A DNA stretch of 64,000 bases from positions 92,326-156,325 of the forward strand of contig JAJPHG010000009.1 in assembly GCA_021325375.1 (NCBI GenBank). The letters run 5' to 3'. Under the pieces are notes generated by a model, which saw only the letters and a program-made list of their open reading frames with translations, made no database searches and was not told where the DNA came from. Below, piece after piece: positions 33,277 through 41,388 of this stretch. The first letter of the stretch is position 1. Each line of letters starts with the position of its first letter. A program made the position numbers and the translations under genes. The stretch is from Alphaproteobacteria bacterium (GTDB lineage Bacteria; Pseudomonadota; Alphaproteobacteria; Micropepsales; Micropepsaceae).

Positions 33277-35412
33277 CTACTGGATCTGCAGCAGCGTGGT
33301 GTAGAGCTGCTGCACGACCGTCAGCACGCGCGCGCTGGCGCTATAGGCCTGCTGATAGGTCTGCATGTTGGTCAGTTCCTCGTCCAGGCTCACGCCCGAA
33401 ACGGAGCTTTGGCGCGACTGCGCCTCCTGCAGGCGGTCGTCCTGCGCGGTCTGGTTCGAGGTCGCGGTCTGGCTGGCGAGCGCGATGTCCTGGTAGATCG
33501 ACGCGGCATAGTCGCCGAGCGTGCCGCTGCGCGCGCTGAAGCCGCCCGCGGCCATGAAATTCTGCGCGTTGTTGCCGACATTCTGCAGCGCCAGCGCGCC
33601 GCTGGAATCGCCGTGGCCGACGACGCTGTCGCCCGCGACCGTCGTGGAATCGATGTCCAACTGCGCGAAAGCGAGCGTCTGGGGCGAGCTCACGATCGAG
33701 GGATTGACCGTGAAGCCGGTGGCGAAATTGGCCGCCTGCTGGTCGCCGAGCCCGAACAGCGCGCTGAAGCTCATGCCCGTGCCGCCGCGCGCCGTCGAAT
33801 CCGAGGTCACGGTCAGATCGTTCGCAGGATTGGCCGGCGTCTCGCTCAGCGAGCCGTCGGCGTTGAGCGCGAAGGAGACCGTGCCGCCCATCTGCGCGTT
33901 GAGCGCGCCGATCACGTCGCCGATGGTCATGCTCGATGTGACGGGAACTTGCGCCTGCTTGACGATGGCGCCGTCGGGACCCTTGAGCGCCAGGTCGATC
34001 TCGCCGCCCGCGGCAAACCCGCCCGCGTCGCCCGCCGAAAGCCCCGTCGAAAGGATCGAGGGCGTGGCGGTGCGGAACAGGTCGTTGAGGCCGAAGAACT
34101 GCGAGAAGCCCGAGCCGCCGCGGCTTGCGGGCGTCGTGGCGTCGTCCGCGATCGCGACGCCGTTGCCGCCCGTGGCCGAGATCGAAAGCTGGCCGTCGGT
34201 GAAGCTCGCCGTGCCGTTGCTGCCCAGCGCGCTGTTGAGCGCGGAGGTGAAGCCGCCGACCGTGGCGCCGAAGCTGGCGGGCGCGGCGCCATCGACCGAC
34301 ATAGTACCCGCGTCGAAATCGACGTCGACGCGCGAGACCAGGTTGCCGCTCGAATCCGTGACCGCGATCGTCGTCTTGCCGGTGAAGTTCAGCGCGTCGC
34401 TCGAAAGCAGGCCGGTGTCGCGGCCGTCGAGCGTGGCGGGCGGCGGGAAGGCGGTGTTGGCGTTGTGCTGCGCGTTGTAGGCGGCGGCCGTCGAGCGCGC
34501 GAGCTCGCCGAGCTGCTCCGAGGCATCCGCCAGGTCCTTGTCGCGCATGTCGAGCAGGCCGCGGATCTGGCCCGAGCCGATATGGGAATCGAGCGCCTGC
34601 GCGTTGCCGACCGTCTTGCCCGTGCTGGGATCGATATTGGTGAGCATGATCGGCGGATAGGTGCCGCCGGTGGCGCTGCCGCCGGAATAGGAGAGCTGGC
34701 CGTAGGTCGTGCCGACGAGGCTGGTGCCGTCGTCGGTCGTGACGTTGATGCTGCCGTCGGGCTGGGTCTGGGTGCGGATGCCGACGATCGCCGCCAGGCT
34801 CGCGACCGCCTGGTCGCGCTGGTCGAAGGTCGCGGAATCGGTGTTGCCCGAGATGGTGTCCTGCCGCGCCTGGGCGTTGAGCTGGTAGATCTGTTTGATC
34901 AGCGTGTTCGCTTGGCTCGCGGCGCTCGCGATCTGCTGGTCGGCCTGGCTGCGCAGGCCCTGGATCTGGCCGGCGAGGGAGGAGATCTGCGTCGCCAGGC
35001 TCTGGAACGAGCTCAGCGCGCCGAGCTGCGTCGCCGAATCCGTCGGCGCGAGCACGGCCTGGCCGAGCGCGGTGGAGACGTCGGTGAGCTGGGTGGTCAG
35101 CGCGGTGTCGTCGCCCGGCGCGCCCAGGATGCCGTTCAACTGTCCGTACATCGAGGCTTGCGTATCGTATTGCGAGGACGTGCCGGTCGCGCTCAGTGTC
35201 TCCTTGCCCAGATACTGATCGATGACGCGCTCGACGGTGGCGATGTCGACGCCGCCGAGCTGGCCGCCGTAGGACTGTGTCTGCTCGTTGACGACGCGGC
35301 GCGCATAGCCGGTGGTGTTGAGGTTGGCGATGTTGTTGGAGGTGACGCGCAACGCCTCCGTGTTCGTCTGCAGCGCCGAAAGCGCACTCGACATGATGCC
35401 GCTGAGACTCAC
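33277..35412 (-). CDS. flgK: Flagellar hook-associated protein FlgK (HAP1)
   Basis: 711 residues from a GTG at 35412, giving the family N-terminus MSLSGIMSSALSALQTNTEA followed by LRVTSNNIANLNTTGYARR. The open frame continues upstream antisense to fliK, but that part is not real. The C-terminus EELTNMQTYQQAYSASARVL and VVQQLYTTLLQIQ is the conserved axial-protein helix. The middle is a long variable region. FlgK joins hook to filament and is a late flagellar product; a consensus sigma-54 promoter 42 bases upstream agrees with that. Confidence 0.93.
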   Translation of the reverse strand: MSLSGIMSSALSALQTNTEALRVTSNNIANLNTTGYARRVVNEQTQSYGGQLGGVDIATVERVIDQYLGKETLSATGTSSQYDTQASMYGQLNGILGAPGDDTALTTQLTDVSTALGQAVLAPTDSATQLGALSSFQSLATQISSLAGQIQGLRSQADQQIASAASQANTLIKQIYQLNAQARQDTISGNTDSATFDQRDQAVASLAAIVGIRTQTQPDGSINVTTDDGTSLVGTTYGQLSYSGGSATGGTYPPIMLTNIDPSTGKTVGNAQALDSHIGSGQIRGLLDMRDKDLADASEQLGELARSTAAAYNAQHNANTAFPPPATLDGRDTGLLSSDALNFTGKTTIAVTDSSGNLVSRVDVDFDAGTMSVDGAAPASFGATVGGFTSALNSALGSNGTASFTDGQLSISATGGNGVAIADDATTPASRGGSGFSQFFGLNDLFRTATPSILSTGLSAGDAGGFAAGGEIDLALKGPDGAIVKQAQVPVTSSMTIGDVIGALNAQMGGTVSFALNADGSLSETPANPANDLTVTSDSTARGGTGMSFSALFGLGDQQAANFATGFTVNPSIVSSPQTLAFAQLDIDSTTVAGDSVVGHGDSSGALALQNVGNNAQNFMAAGGFSARSGTLGDYAASIYQDIALASQTATSNQTAQDDRLQEAQSRQSSVSGVSLDEELTNMQTYQQAYSASARVLTVVQQLYTTLLQIQ

Positions 35413-35453
35413 GAGGTTCGCGCTCCGCGCATGGGTTGCCGATGATTTTGGCC

Positions 35454-35468
35454 GCAAGCTTCGTGCCA
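35454..35468 (-). promoter_or_regulatory. Sigma-54 promoter of flgK-flgL
   Basis: On the minus strand TGGCACG, four bases, TTGC: an exact match to the -24/-12 core consensus. The predicted transcript start is about 30 bases upstream of the flgK GTG. The activator FlbD, which carries the GAFTGA loop that contacts sigma-54, is encoded at 45024. Confidence 0.8.
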
Positions 35469-35587
35469 TCGCGCGCGCCCGGTTTTGCTGGATTTTTTGA
35501 CCCCTGGGGCGGCAGAGTTTGCCGCTTGCGGCAGTTCGTGCCGCGTGGGGCATGCGCGGAAACGTTGCAAACACTGGGCTCGGCCGT

Positions 35588-35603
35588 TGGTCCGGCAATT
35601 GCT
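35588..35603 (+). promoter_or_regulatory. Possible sigma-54 promoter at fliK
   Basis: TGGTCCG, four bases, TTGCT: the invariant GG and GC lie at the required 10-base spacing, with two mismatches in the -24 element. A start about 12 bases past the GC would fall just inside the ATG at 35611, so either this site is chance or fliK begins further downstream. Confidence 0.35.
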
Positions 35604-35610
35604 TTGGGAC

Positions 35611-37035
35611 ATGAGCAAATTTGCGGATCACCGCGTGGCCCATCTCGCAGCCGTCATCTCTACAGTCGCGAACGCCAGCGCGCCGCCCTCGAGTGCGTCC
35701 TCCGGCGCGCAGCCGTCCTTCGGCGAGGATTTCGCCGAGGTGCTCGCCGGCCTCGCGTCCAAGACCGACCTGCCGAAAGAGACGCCGCCGCCCGCGCATC
35801 AGCAACAGAGCGCGCAACCCGTTACGCCAGCCAAGCCTGTCGCCGCCAAATCCAAGCCGCGCGTCCAGGCAGCCGCCGCACCTGCGAGCGCGAAGCCGGA
35901 CACGAAAGTCAAAGCGCAGGACGCGAAAGCGCAGCCTGCCTCCACCGCGCCGGACGAAGCCGCGCCCGAGAGCGACGACGCGAAGGACACGGTCGCCGCC
36001 ATCGCGGCGCCGCAGCCGATCGACTCCTCCAAGATCGCGCTCGCCGTCCGCCAGTCCCTGGCGGCCGATGCGCCGAAAGCGGCTCGCGCCGATGACGAAG
36101 ACGCGCAGCCGCCACAGGTCCAAACCGCGAAGCCGATTTCGCCCGACGCGCTGGCCAAGATCATCGCCGCCGCGAAGAACACGAACGTTGCGGCGAACGA
36201 GGTTCTCAAAGTGCAGCCCGGAACCGACGCCGCGCCGAAGCTGCCCGCGAACGTGACCGTGAAGGTGACGAGCGTCCCCGACGCCCTCAAAGCACAGCCG
36301 AAGCCGGACGCTGCTCCGCCGGCGGCGAGCGACAAGACCGAGCGTTCGCTGCCAGACACTGCGGCGGATGCAAGGCAGGATGCCGCGGACAGCAGCGCGC
36401 AGAAGCAGACCGGCGACGCGCAGCAGCAGGATGCCTCGCCGCAACGTCACGATGCTCCGCAGGCGGATCAGGCGCCGGCAGCCGCGAAACCCGCTCCCGC
36501 CGCGCAGACCCAGATCCAGCAGCCGGCCGCGATCCAAACCGCGCCGGTCGGCGCCTCCACCGCGCCCGCCGCGGCGCAGGCCGCGACGCAGGCGCCGCAG
36601 ACCCCGGCGGACGTCCCGTCGAGCGTCGCGGAATTGGGCACCGCGATCGCTGTGAAAGCCGCAGGCGGCGCCAAAAGCTTCGAAATCCGGCTCGATCCGG
36701 CCGAGCTCGGCCGCGTCGAGGTCCGCCTCGATGTCGGCGCCGACGGCAAGGCGGACGCCACCATCACCGTCCACCGGCCCGAGACGCTGGCGCTGCTCAT
36801 CTCGGACTCACAAAATCTTGAACGCACACTGCGCGATGCGGGCTTGGACGTGTCCAACTCCAGCCTCAATTTCTCGCTTAAAGGTGACGGAAGGCAGGGC
36901 GACGGAGGCGGCGCCTCCGGGGCGCTGAAGCGCAACCTGCCCGATTCCGTGGTCGCCCGAAGCGAAGCCGCGAACGCCTCCATCGCCAGCCAGAGCCTCG
37001 CGTCGCCGAACGCGCGTCTCGATATCCGCGTCTGA
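35611..37035 (+). CDS. fliK: Flagellar hook-length control protein FliK
   Basis: 474 residues from ATG 35611. A long low-complexity N-terminal and middle region rich in Ala, Pro, Lys and Gln (about 25-340) acts as the molecular ruler in this family. The C-terminal Flg_hook domain (about 355-445) contains FEIRLDPAELGRVEVRLDVG and LLISDSQNLERTLRDAGLDV. FliK measures the hook and switches export specificity. It precedes flgD by 11 bases. The start is uncertain: a GTG at 35635 is possible if the sigma-54-like site at 35588 is used. Confidence 0.88.
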   Translation: MSKFADHRVAHLAAVISTVANASAPPSSASSGAQPSFGEDFAEVLAGLASKTDLPKETPPPAHQQQSAQPVTPAKPVAAKSKPRVQAAAAPASAKPDTKVKAQDAKAQPASTAPDEAAPESDDAKDTVAAIAAPQPIDSSKIALAVRQSLAADAPKAARADDEDAQPPQVQTAKPISPDALAKIIAAAKNTNVAANEVLKVQPGTDAAPKLPANVTVKVTSVPDALKAQPKPDAAPPAASDKTERSLPDTAADARQDAADSSAQKQTGDAQQQDASPQRHDAPQADQAPAAAKPAPAAQTQIQQPAAIQTAPVGASTAPAAAQAATQAPQTPADVPSSVAELGTAIAVKAAGGAKSFEIRLDPAELGRVEVRLDVGADGKADATITVHRPETLALLISDSQNLERTLRDAGLDVSNSSLNFSLKGDGRQGDGGGASGALKRNLPDSVVARSEAANASIASQSLASPNARLDIRV

Positions 37036-37046
37036 AGGGAAGAGCC

Positions 37047-37811
37047 ATGACCACGATCGACACGACGGGAACCCTGAACAGCCAGCAGCAGCAGGCGACC
37101 CAGCAGCTCGCGGGCAATTTCGACACCTTCCTGAAGCTGCTGACCACGCAGCCGCAGAACCAGGACCCGCTGAGCCCGATGGACTCCAACCAGTTCACCC
37201 AGCAGCTCGTGGCGTTCTCCGGCGTCGAGCAGCAGATCAACACCAACGACAATCTCCAGTCGCTGATCGCGCTGTCGATGAGCCAGCAGGCGTCGTCGGC
37301 GGTGAACTATATCGGCCATTCGGTCGTGATGACGAACGGCATGGGCGCGCTGCAGAACGGCGCGGTCGACTGGACCTACAATCTCGCAGCGCCTGCCGCG
37401 GGCACGACGCTCACCGTCACCGATTCCACCGGCAAGGTCGTCTACACCGGCAGCGGCAGCACGGCGCAGGGCAACAACGACTTCGCCTGGAACGGCCAGG
37501 ATCAGGGCGGCAACCAGCTCCCCGACGGTCAGTACACGCTGAGCGTCGCGGCCGCCGCGTCCGACGGCACCGCGATCACCTCGACCATCGCCAGCAAGGC
37601 GATCGTGACCGCGGTCGACATGTCGGGCTCGACGCCGCAGCTCGTGCTCGGCGCGATGGAGATTCCGCTGTCATCGGTCTCGATGGTCGGCGGCAGCACG
37701 TCGACGAGCGGCACGTCATCCACGAGCAGTGCAACGCCGTCCTTCGCGGGCCTGCCGGGTGTTTCGACTCCGTCGAGCTCCGGCTTCTCGCTCTTCGGCA
37801 TGCAGCTTTAG
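37047..37811 (+). CDS. flgD: Flagellar hook capping/assembly protein FlgD
   Basis: 254 residues. The N-terminal signature FDTFLKLLTTQPQNQDPLSP, then SNQFTQQLVAFSGVEQQINT (30-70), is diagnostic of FlgD. Hybrid Tudor/Ig-like domains follow (LTVTDSTGKVVYTG; NDFAWNGQDQGGNQLPDGQY). The C-terminal 30 residues are Ser/Gly/Thr-rich. FlgD caps the growing hook and directs FlgE insertion. It sits between fliK and flgE. Confidence 0.95.
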   Translation: MTTIDTTGTLNSQQQQATQQLAGNFDTFLKLLTTQPQNQDPLSPMDSNQFTQQLVAFSGVEQQINTNDNLQSLIALSMSQQASSAVNYIGHSVVMTNGMGALQNGAVDWTYNLAAPAAGTTLTVTDSTGKVVYTGSGSTAQGNNDFAWNGQDQGGNQLPDGQYTLSVAAAASDGTAITSTIASKAIVTAVDMSGSTPQLVLGAMEIPLSSVSMVGGSTSTSGTSSTSSATPSFAGLPGVSTPSSSGFSLFGMQL

Positions 37812-37903
37812 CCAAGGAAATTCTCAATCGGCGGCCCGGAAGCGGTCTCCACAGGAAAAGAGCAACGGGGCGAAGACCCTGGACGCTCCCAAGGAACGGA
37901 AAA

Positions 37904-39265
37904 ATGAGCCTCTACGATGCATTGATGATCGGGGTCAGCGGGCTGGACGCCAACAGCCGCGCCATGAGCGTCTTCTCCTCCAACATCGCCAACGTCAACA
38001 CCGTCGGCTACAAGACCTCGCAGAGCGAGTTCGAGACCATGCTGGGCTCGGCGAACGGCGGCGCGCAGGGGCTCGCCACCGGCGTGATGGCCTCGTCGCA
38101 GGCCAACATCGCCCAGCAGGGCGCCGACTTCGCGACGTCGTCGCCGACCGACCTCGCGATCAACGGCCAGGGCTTCTTCTGCGTCAACACGGCGGCGGAT
38201 GCCACAGGCCAGGCGCTGTTCACCCGCGCCGGCTCCTACACGCCGGACGCGAACGGCGATCTGAAGAACACCGCCGGCCTCTACCTGATGGGCTATCCGA
38301 TCTCGAGCGACGGCACCGTCGGCTCCCAGCTCGGCAACATCTCGACCAACGGGTTGGGCGGCAAGGGCGAGGCGACGGCGAACATGTCGCTGGAAGCGAA
38401 CCTCGATGCGAGCGACACGGCTATACCTTCCACCCCTGGCTACCAGCCGGGCGACATGGAAGACGGCACGGTCACGCCGCAGTTCCAGACGACGATCAAC
38501 GTCTATGACAGCCAGGGCGGCACGCAGCCGCTGCAGGTTTCCTATGTGAAGACAGCCGCCAATACCTGGCAGTACGAAGTCTCGTATGAAGGCGATCCCA
38601 GCAACCTGTCCGCGCCGGGATCTGGTGGTAATCCAAACAACATCAACAATTCGACCGACGCCAATCCGATTGCGTCCGGTCAGGTTACGTTCGGCTCGGA
38701 CGGTCAGTTGCTGGATGTCGTGCCGACCGGGTCTACGACCGACCCGCAATCCGGCACTTTCTCGCTCACGATTCCGTGGTCGAGCACTTCGGGTCTTTCG
38801 TCGCAGACGATCGCGTTCGACATGGGCACGGTGGGAGCGACCGACGGCACGTCGCAGTTCGCGTCGGATTCTGTTCTCGACAGCTCCAACGTCGACGGCG
38901 CCGCGTTCGGCAGCGTCACGGGTTTGACGGTCAACCCCGACGGCACGGTCGCGGCGAACTATTCGAACGGGCTGACGCAGAACGTCTTCCGCATTCCGCT
39001 CGCGACCTTCCCCAATCCGGATGGGCTCAGCTTGGTGCAAGGCAACGCCTATGCGCAGTCGGGTTCGTCCGGCACTCCGGTGATCAATCCGGCGGATACG
39101 GCGGGGTCGGGCACGGTGCAGGCCTACGCGCTGGAGGGCTCGACCGTCGATCTGGCGACCGAGTTCACCAACATGATCACGACCCAACAGGCCTATTCGG
39201 CGTCGGCGCGCGTCGTTTCCACGGCGTCGCAGATGCTCGATGAGTTGATGCAGATCCAGCACTAA
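37904..39265 (+). CDS. flgE: Flagellar hook protein FlgE
   Basis: 453 residues. N-terminal axial motif MSLYDALMIGVSGLDANSRA and SSNIANVNTVGYKTSQSEFE (1-50), central GQGFFCV and hook-specific beta domain, and C-terminal TEFTNMITTQQAYSASARVV with helix STASQMLDELMQIQ. Forms the universal joint of the flagellum. AAGGAACGG just upstream supports the start. The C-terminus is nearly identical in pattern to FlgK, as usual in axial proteins. A GC-rich hairpin follows the stop. Confidence 0.94.
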   Translation: MSLYDALMIGVSGLDANSRAMSVFSSNIANVNTVGYKTSQSEFETMLGSANGGAQGLATGVMASSQANIAQQGADFATSSPTDLAINGQGFFCVNTAADATGQALFTRAGSYTPDANGDLKNTAGLYLMGYPISSDGTVGSQLGNISTNGLGGKGEATANMSLEANLDASDTAIPSTPGYQPGDMEDGTVTPQFQTTINVYDSQGGTQPLQVSYVKTAANTWQYEVSYEGDPSNLSAPGSGGNPNNINNSTDANPIASGQVTFGSDGQLLDVVPTGSTTDPQSGTFSLTIPWSSTSGLSSQTIAFDMGTVGATDGTSQFASDSVLDSSNVDGAAFGSVTGLTVNPDGTVAANYSNGLTQNVFRIPLATFPNPDGLSLVQGNAYAQSGSSGTPVINPADTAGSGTVQAYALEGSTVDLATEFTNMITTQQAYSASARVVSTASQMLDELMQIQH

Positions 39266-39273
39266 ACCGGCGG

Positions 39274-39314
39274 TAGCCGGCGCTTTTACCAAGGAAAAGG
39301 CGCCGGCCCGCGAA
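39274..39314 (+). terminator. Hairpin behind flgE
   Basis: gccggcgctttt pairs with aaaaggcgccggc across a short loop, with one bulged G. There is no T-run after the stem, but U residues are inside the ascending arm. It is a likely transcript end or attenuator between flgE and sciP. Confidence 0.45.
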
Positions 39315-39328
39315 TAAAGCGTGGAAGT

Positions 39329-39343
39329 TTAGAGGTTCATTTA
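39329..39343. promoter_or_regulatory. Weak CtrA-type box upstream of sciP
   Basis: TTAG, seven bases, TTTA: one mismatch in each half-site. It ends 82 bases before the sciP ATG. CtrA activates sciP in Caulobacter, so a site is expected here, but this one is degenerate. Confidence 0.3.
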
Positions 39344-39425
39344 TGGCTTTGTTTACCTTGGGCTTTCGGCCTTTCTTAAAGGGCGCGCGCGTATCGTCGC
39401 TCCGGGTGATGGAGCTAGGAGCAGC

Positions 39426-39707
39426 ATGATGATGGGCGACGAACGCAGGGGGCGAGTGAGCTACGTTATCGGGCCGGACGGCAGCCCGCTGACGCTCGCC
39501 GATCTTCCGCCGCCCAACACCAAGCGTTGGGTGATCCGCAGGAAGGCCGAAGTGGTCGCCGCGGTGCGCGGCGGACTGCTCAGCCTCGACGAGGCCTGCA
39601 AGCGCTACACGCTGACGGTGGAGGAATTCCTCGCCTGGCAGCGCGCCATCGATCGCTTCGGCCTCGCCGGCCTGCGCGCGACGCGCGTGCAGCAGTACAG
39701 GAACTGA
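39426..39707 (+). CDS. sciP: CtrA inhibitor protein SciP
   Basis: 93 residues (three ATG codons in a row; AGGAG at 39417-39421). It matches SciP / DUF1153 as I know it almost word for word: YVIGPDGSPLTLADLPPPNT, KRWVIRRKAEVVAAVRGGLL, EEFLAWQRAIDRFGLAGLRA. SciP is a small helix-turn-helix protein that accumulates in G1 swarmer cells and binds CtrA to block transcription of CtrA-activated genes. Its location just behind flgE, in a window also holding ctrA and flbD, puts three tiers of the circuit together. Confidence 0.95.
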   Translation: MMMGDERRGRVSYVIGPDGSPLTLADLPPPNTKRWVIRRKAEVVAAVRGGLLSLDEACKRYTLTVEEFLAWQRAIDRFGLAGLRATRVQQYRN

Positions 39708-39717
39708 CAGTCCGGCA

Positions 39718-41211
39718 TCAGGGCGAAAACGGCACCGCGAGCAGGAACGGGAAGCCGTCGTTGAAGCCTCCCACGTTGTCCCAGATCGCGTTGCTGAATC
39801 CCGCCGGCAAGCCGGATTGGAGCTGCGCCGACGTCAAGCCCTGGATTTGCGGATCGCTGGTGTTTCCGGCGCCGTTGGAGACGCCGCTCGTGTCCGTATC
39901 CCAATAGCTGACCTGGATGCCGTTCGTGGTCGCATCGTCGCCGACGAAGCCGCCGACCGTCGCGCCCGCTCCCCCCGAAGGCGCGCCGGTGGAGTAGGTA
40001 TTGCCGATTTGGCCCGACGAAAGATTCGCTCCGGCAAAGCCGCCGGCATTCGCGCCGGCGCCGCCGGTTGCCGCTCCTTCCGCGTAGGCGTTGCCGATGC
40101 CGCCCTTGTTGCTACCGACCAATCCACCCACATCGCCGCCATTCGCGATCTTGACGTCGCCGGTCGCAAGGGAAATGACGATGGTTCCTCTGGGGTTGTT
40201 GCTTCCGACGAGTCCTCCGGCATTGCCGTCGCCGCAGCGCACGTTGCCGGTCGCGTAGGAATTCGCGATCGCGCCGTTGTTGGTGCCGACAAGGCCGCCG
40301 GCCGTCGTGGCGGTTCCTCCCTGGACCGTCGCCGTGGAGATCGAGTTCGAGACCGTGCCGCGGTCGTTCACGCTCACGAGACCGCCCACGCTCGACGCGC
40401 CGGCCTGCACGATCCGTCCGCTCACCGAATCGTTGAACACCAGCCCTTCGTTCTGCATGAGCAGGCCGGCGACATTGGAGCCGCCGGCGGAGCTTTCCAC
40501 GTCGACGTTCCTCAAATTCAGCCCGGCGATGGAACCGCGATTGATCAGCACCGCGAAAAGGGCGGCATCCTCGTGCGGCGTCGAGTCCTGGATCGTCAGA
40601 TTCGAGATGCTGTTCCCCAACCCCTGGAAACTGCCCGCGAACGTCGTGGGGATCGGCGTGTGGGTATAGATCGGGCCGGTGGAGGCATCGTAGTTGTCGA
40701 GCAACGCAAAATCGCCACGCGGGTTGCCGGATATGTCGGCGGCCAGCGTCGGAAGATCGGGAACGAGGGTGTAGAAAGTCGTGTTGATCCGCAGCGATTG
40801 CGACGCGCCGGCGAACGTGGTCCGGCCGCTTCCGCCCTTGAACGTCAGCACGCCTCCCGGACCGGTCTTCAGTTCGAGGTCGGCAGTGCCGGCCGCGTTC
40901 AGATGACCCAGGACGTCGATCGAATGCTGGGCGTTGAGGATGAGGAGGTTCGCCGGCCAGGTGACTCCGTCCTGAACGACGATGTCGCCGGGCTGCGAGC
41001 CGCTCGATCCCGTCACCACCTTTATGTGGGACGTTGCCAGCGCCGTCTGAAGGTCGCCGACGTTGAGTACGGCATCGGGGCCGGTCGGCGTGAACACGTG
41101 TTGAGACAGCGCCATGTTGCTCGTCGCGGCCGTGGAGATCGTGACGTTTTCGGATGCGAAGGCGGGCGGCGCGAGGAGCACGGCGGCGACAGCGATGACG
41201 GCTTTTCGCAT
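39718..41211 (-). CDS. Secreted GLUG-repeat surface protein
   Basis: 497 residues from ATG 41211. Signal peptide MRKAVIAVAAVLLAPPAFAS. About five GLUG-type repeats in the C-terminal half (GGLVGTNNGAIANSYATGNV, GGLVGSNKGGIGNAYAEGAA and so on), the beta-helix repeat of secreted adhesins and filamentous-haemagglutinin-like proteins. The N-terminal part (VLNVGDLQTALATSHIKVVT, then DIVVQDGV) resembles the hemagglutination-activity start of such proteins. No anchor or autotransporter domain is seen. It is divergent from fliF, with a CtrA-type box 60 bases upstream. Probably a surface-exposed or released adhesin. Confidence 0.75.
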   Translation of the reverse strand: MRKAVIAVAAVLLAPPAFASENVTISTAATSNMALSQHVFTPTGPDAVLNVGDLQTALATSHIKVVTGSSGSQPGDIVVQDGVTWPANLLILNAQHSIDVLGHLNAAGTADLELKTGPGGVLTFKGGSGRTTFAGASQSLRINTTFYTLVPDLPTLAADISGNPRGDFALLDNYDASTGPIYTHTPIPTTFAGSFQGLGNSISNLTIQDSTPHEDAALFAVLINRGSIAGLNLRNVDVESSAGGSNVAGLLMQNEGLVFNDSVSGRIVQAGASSVGGLVSVNDRGTVSNSISTATVQGGTATTAGGLVGTNNGAIANSYATGNVRCGDGNAGGLVGSNNPRGTIVISLATGDVKIANGGDVGGLVGSNKGGIGNAYAEGAATGGAGANAGGFAGANLSSGQIGNTYSTGAPSGGAGATVGGFVGDDATTNGIQVSYWDTDTSGVSNGAGNTSDPQIQGLTSAQLQSGLPAGFSNAIWDNVGGFNDGFPFLLAVPFSP

Positions 41212-41270
41212 GGGACGACCTCCGATAGAGGCGGAAATAGATCGCGCTGTGCGGTAGGAGTCAACGCATC

Positions 41271-41285
41271 GTAACACCTCGTTAA
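41271..41285. promoter_or_regulatory. CtrA-type box upstream of the GLUG protein
   Basis: GTAA, seven bases, TTAA (TTAA-N7-TTAC on the gene strand): one mismatch. It ends 60 bases before the GLUG protein ATG. A GANTC site (GAGTC) lies at 41258-41262. Confidence 0.5.
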
Positions 41286-41325
41286 CTCCGCTTTCCAAGT
41301 CCTGAACTGCATTTCGCCGCGCACG

Positions 41326-41340
41326 TTAAGCGCGCCTTTA
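41326..41340. promoter_or_regulatory. CtrA-type box upstream of fliF (TTAA-N7-TTTA)
   Basis: TTAA at 41326-41329, seven bases, TTTA at 41337-41340, ending 48 bases before the fliF TTG start. One mismatch. fliF is a CtrA target in Caulobacter. Confidence 0.6.
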
Positions 41341-41388
41341 CCAGAACCCCGGCAATGTTTGCCTAGCGAACAGGTCGAGGGGATTTCA

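Noticed and set aside
33277..36774. Single 1165-residue reading frame on the minus strand
   Set aside because: Only the part from 35412 leftward is FlgK; the upstream extension is antisense to fliK and has arginine-rich, non-protein-like composition.
37827..37845. GG-N10-GC pattern upstream of flgE as a sigma-54 promoter
   Set aside because: The GG and GC spacing fits, but the -12 TT is AA and the -24 element does not match, so it is probably chance in GC-rich DNA.
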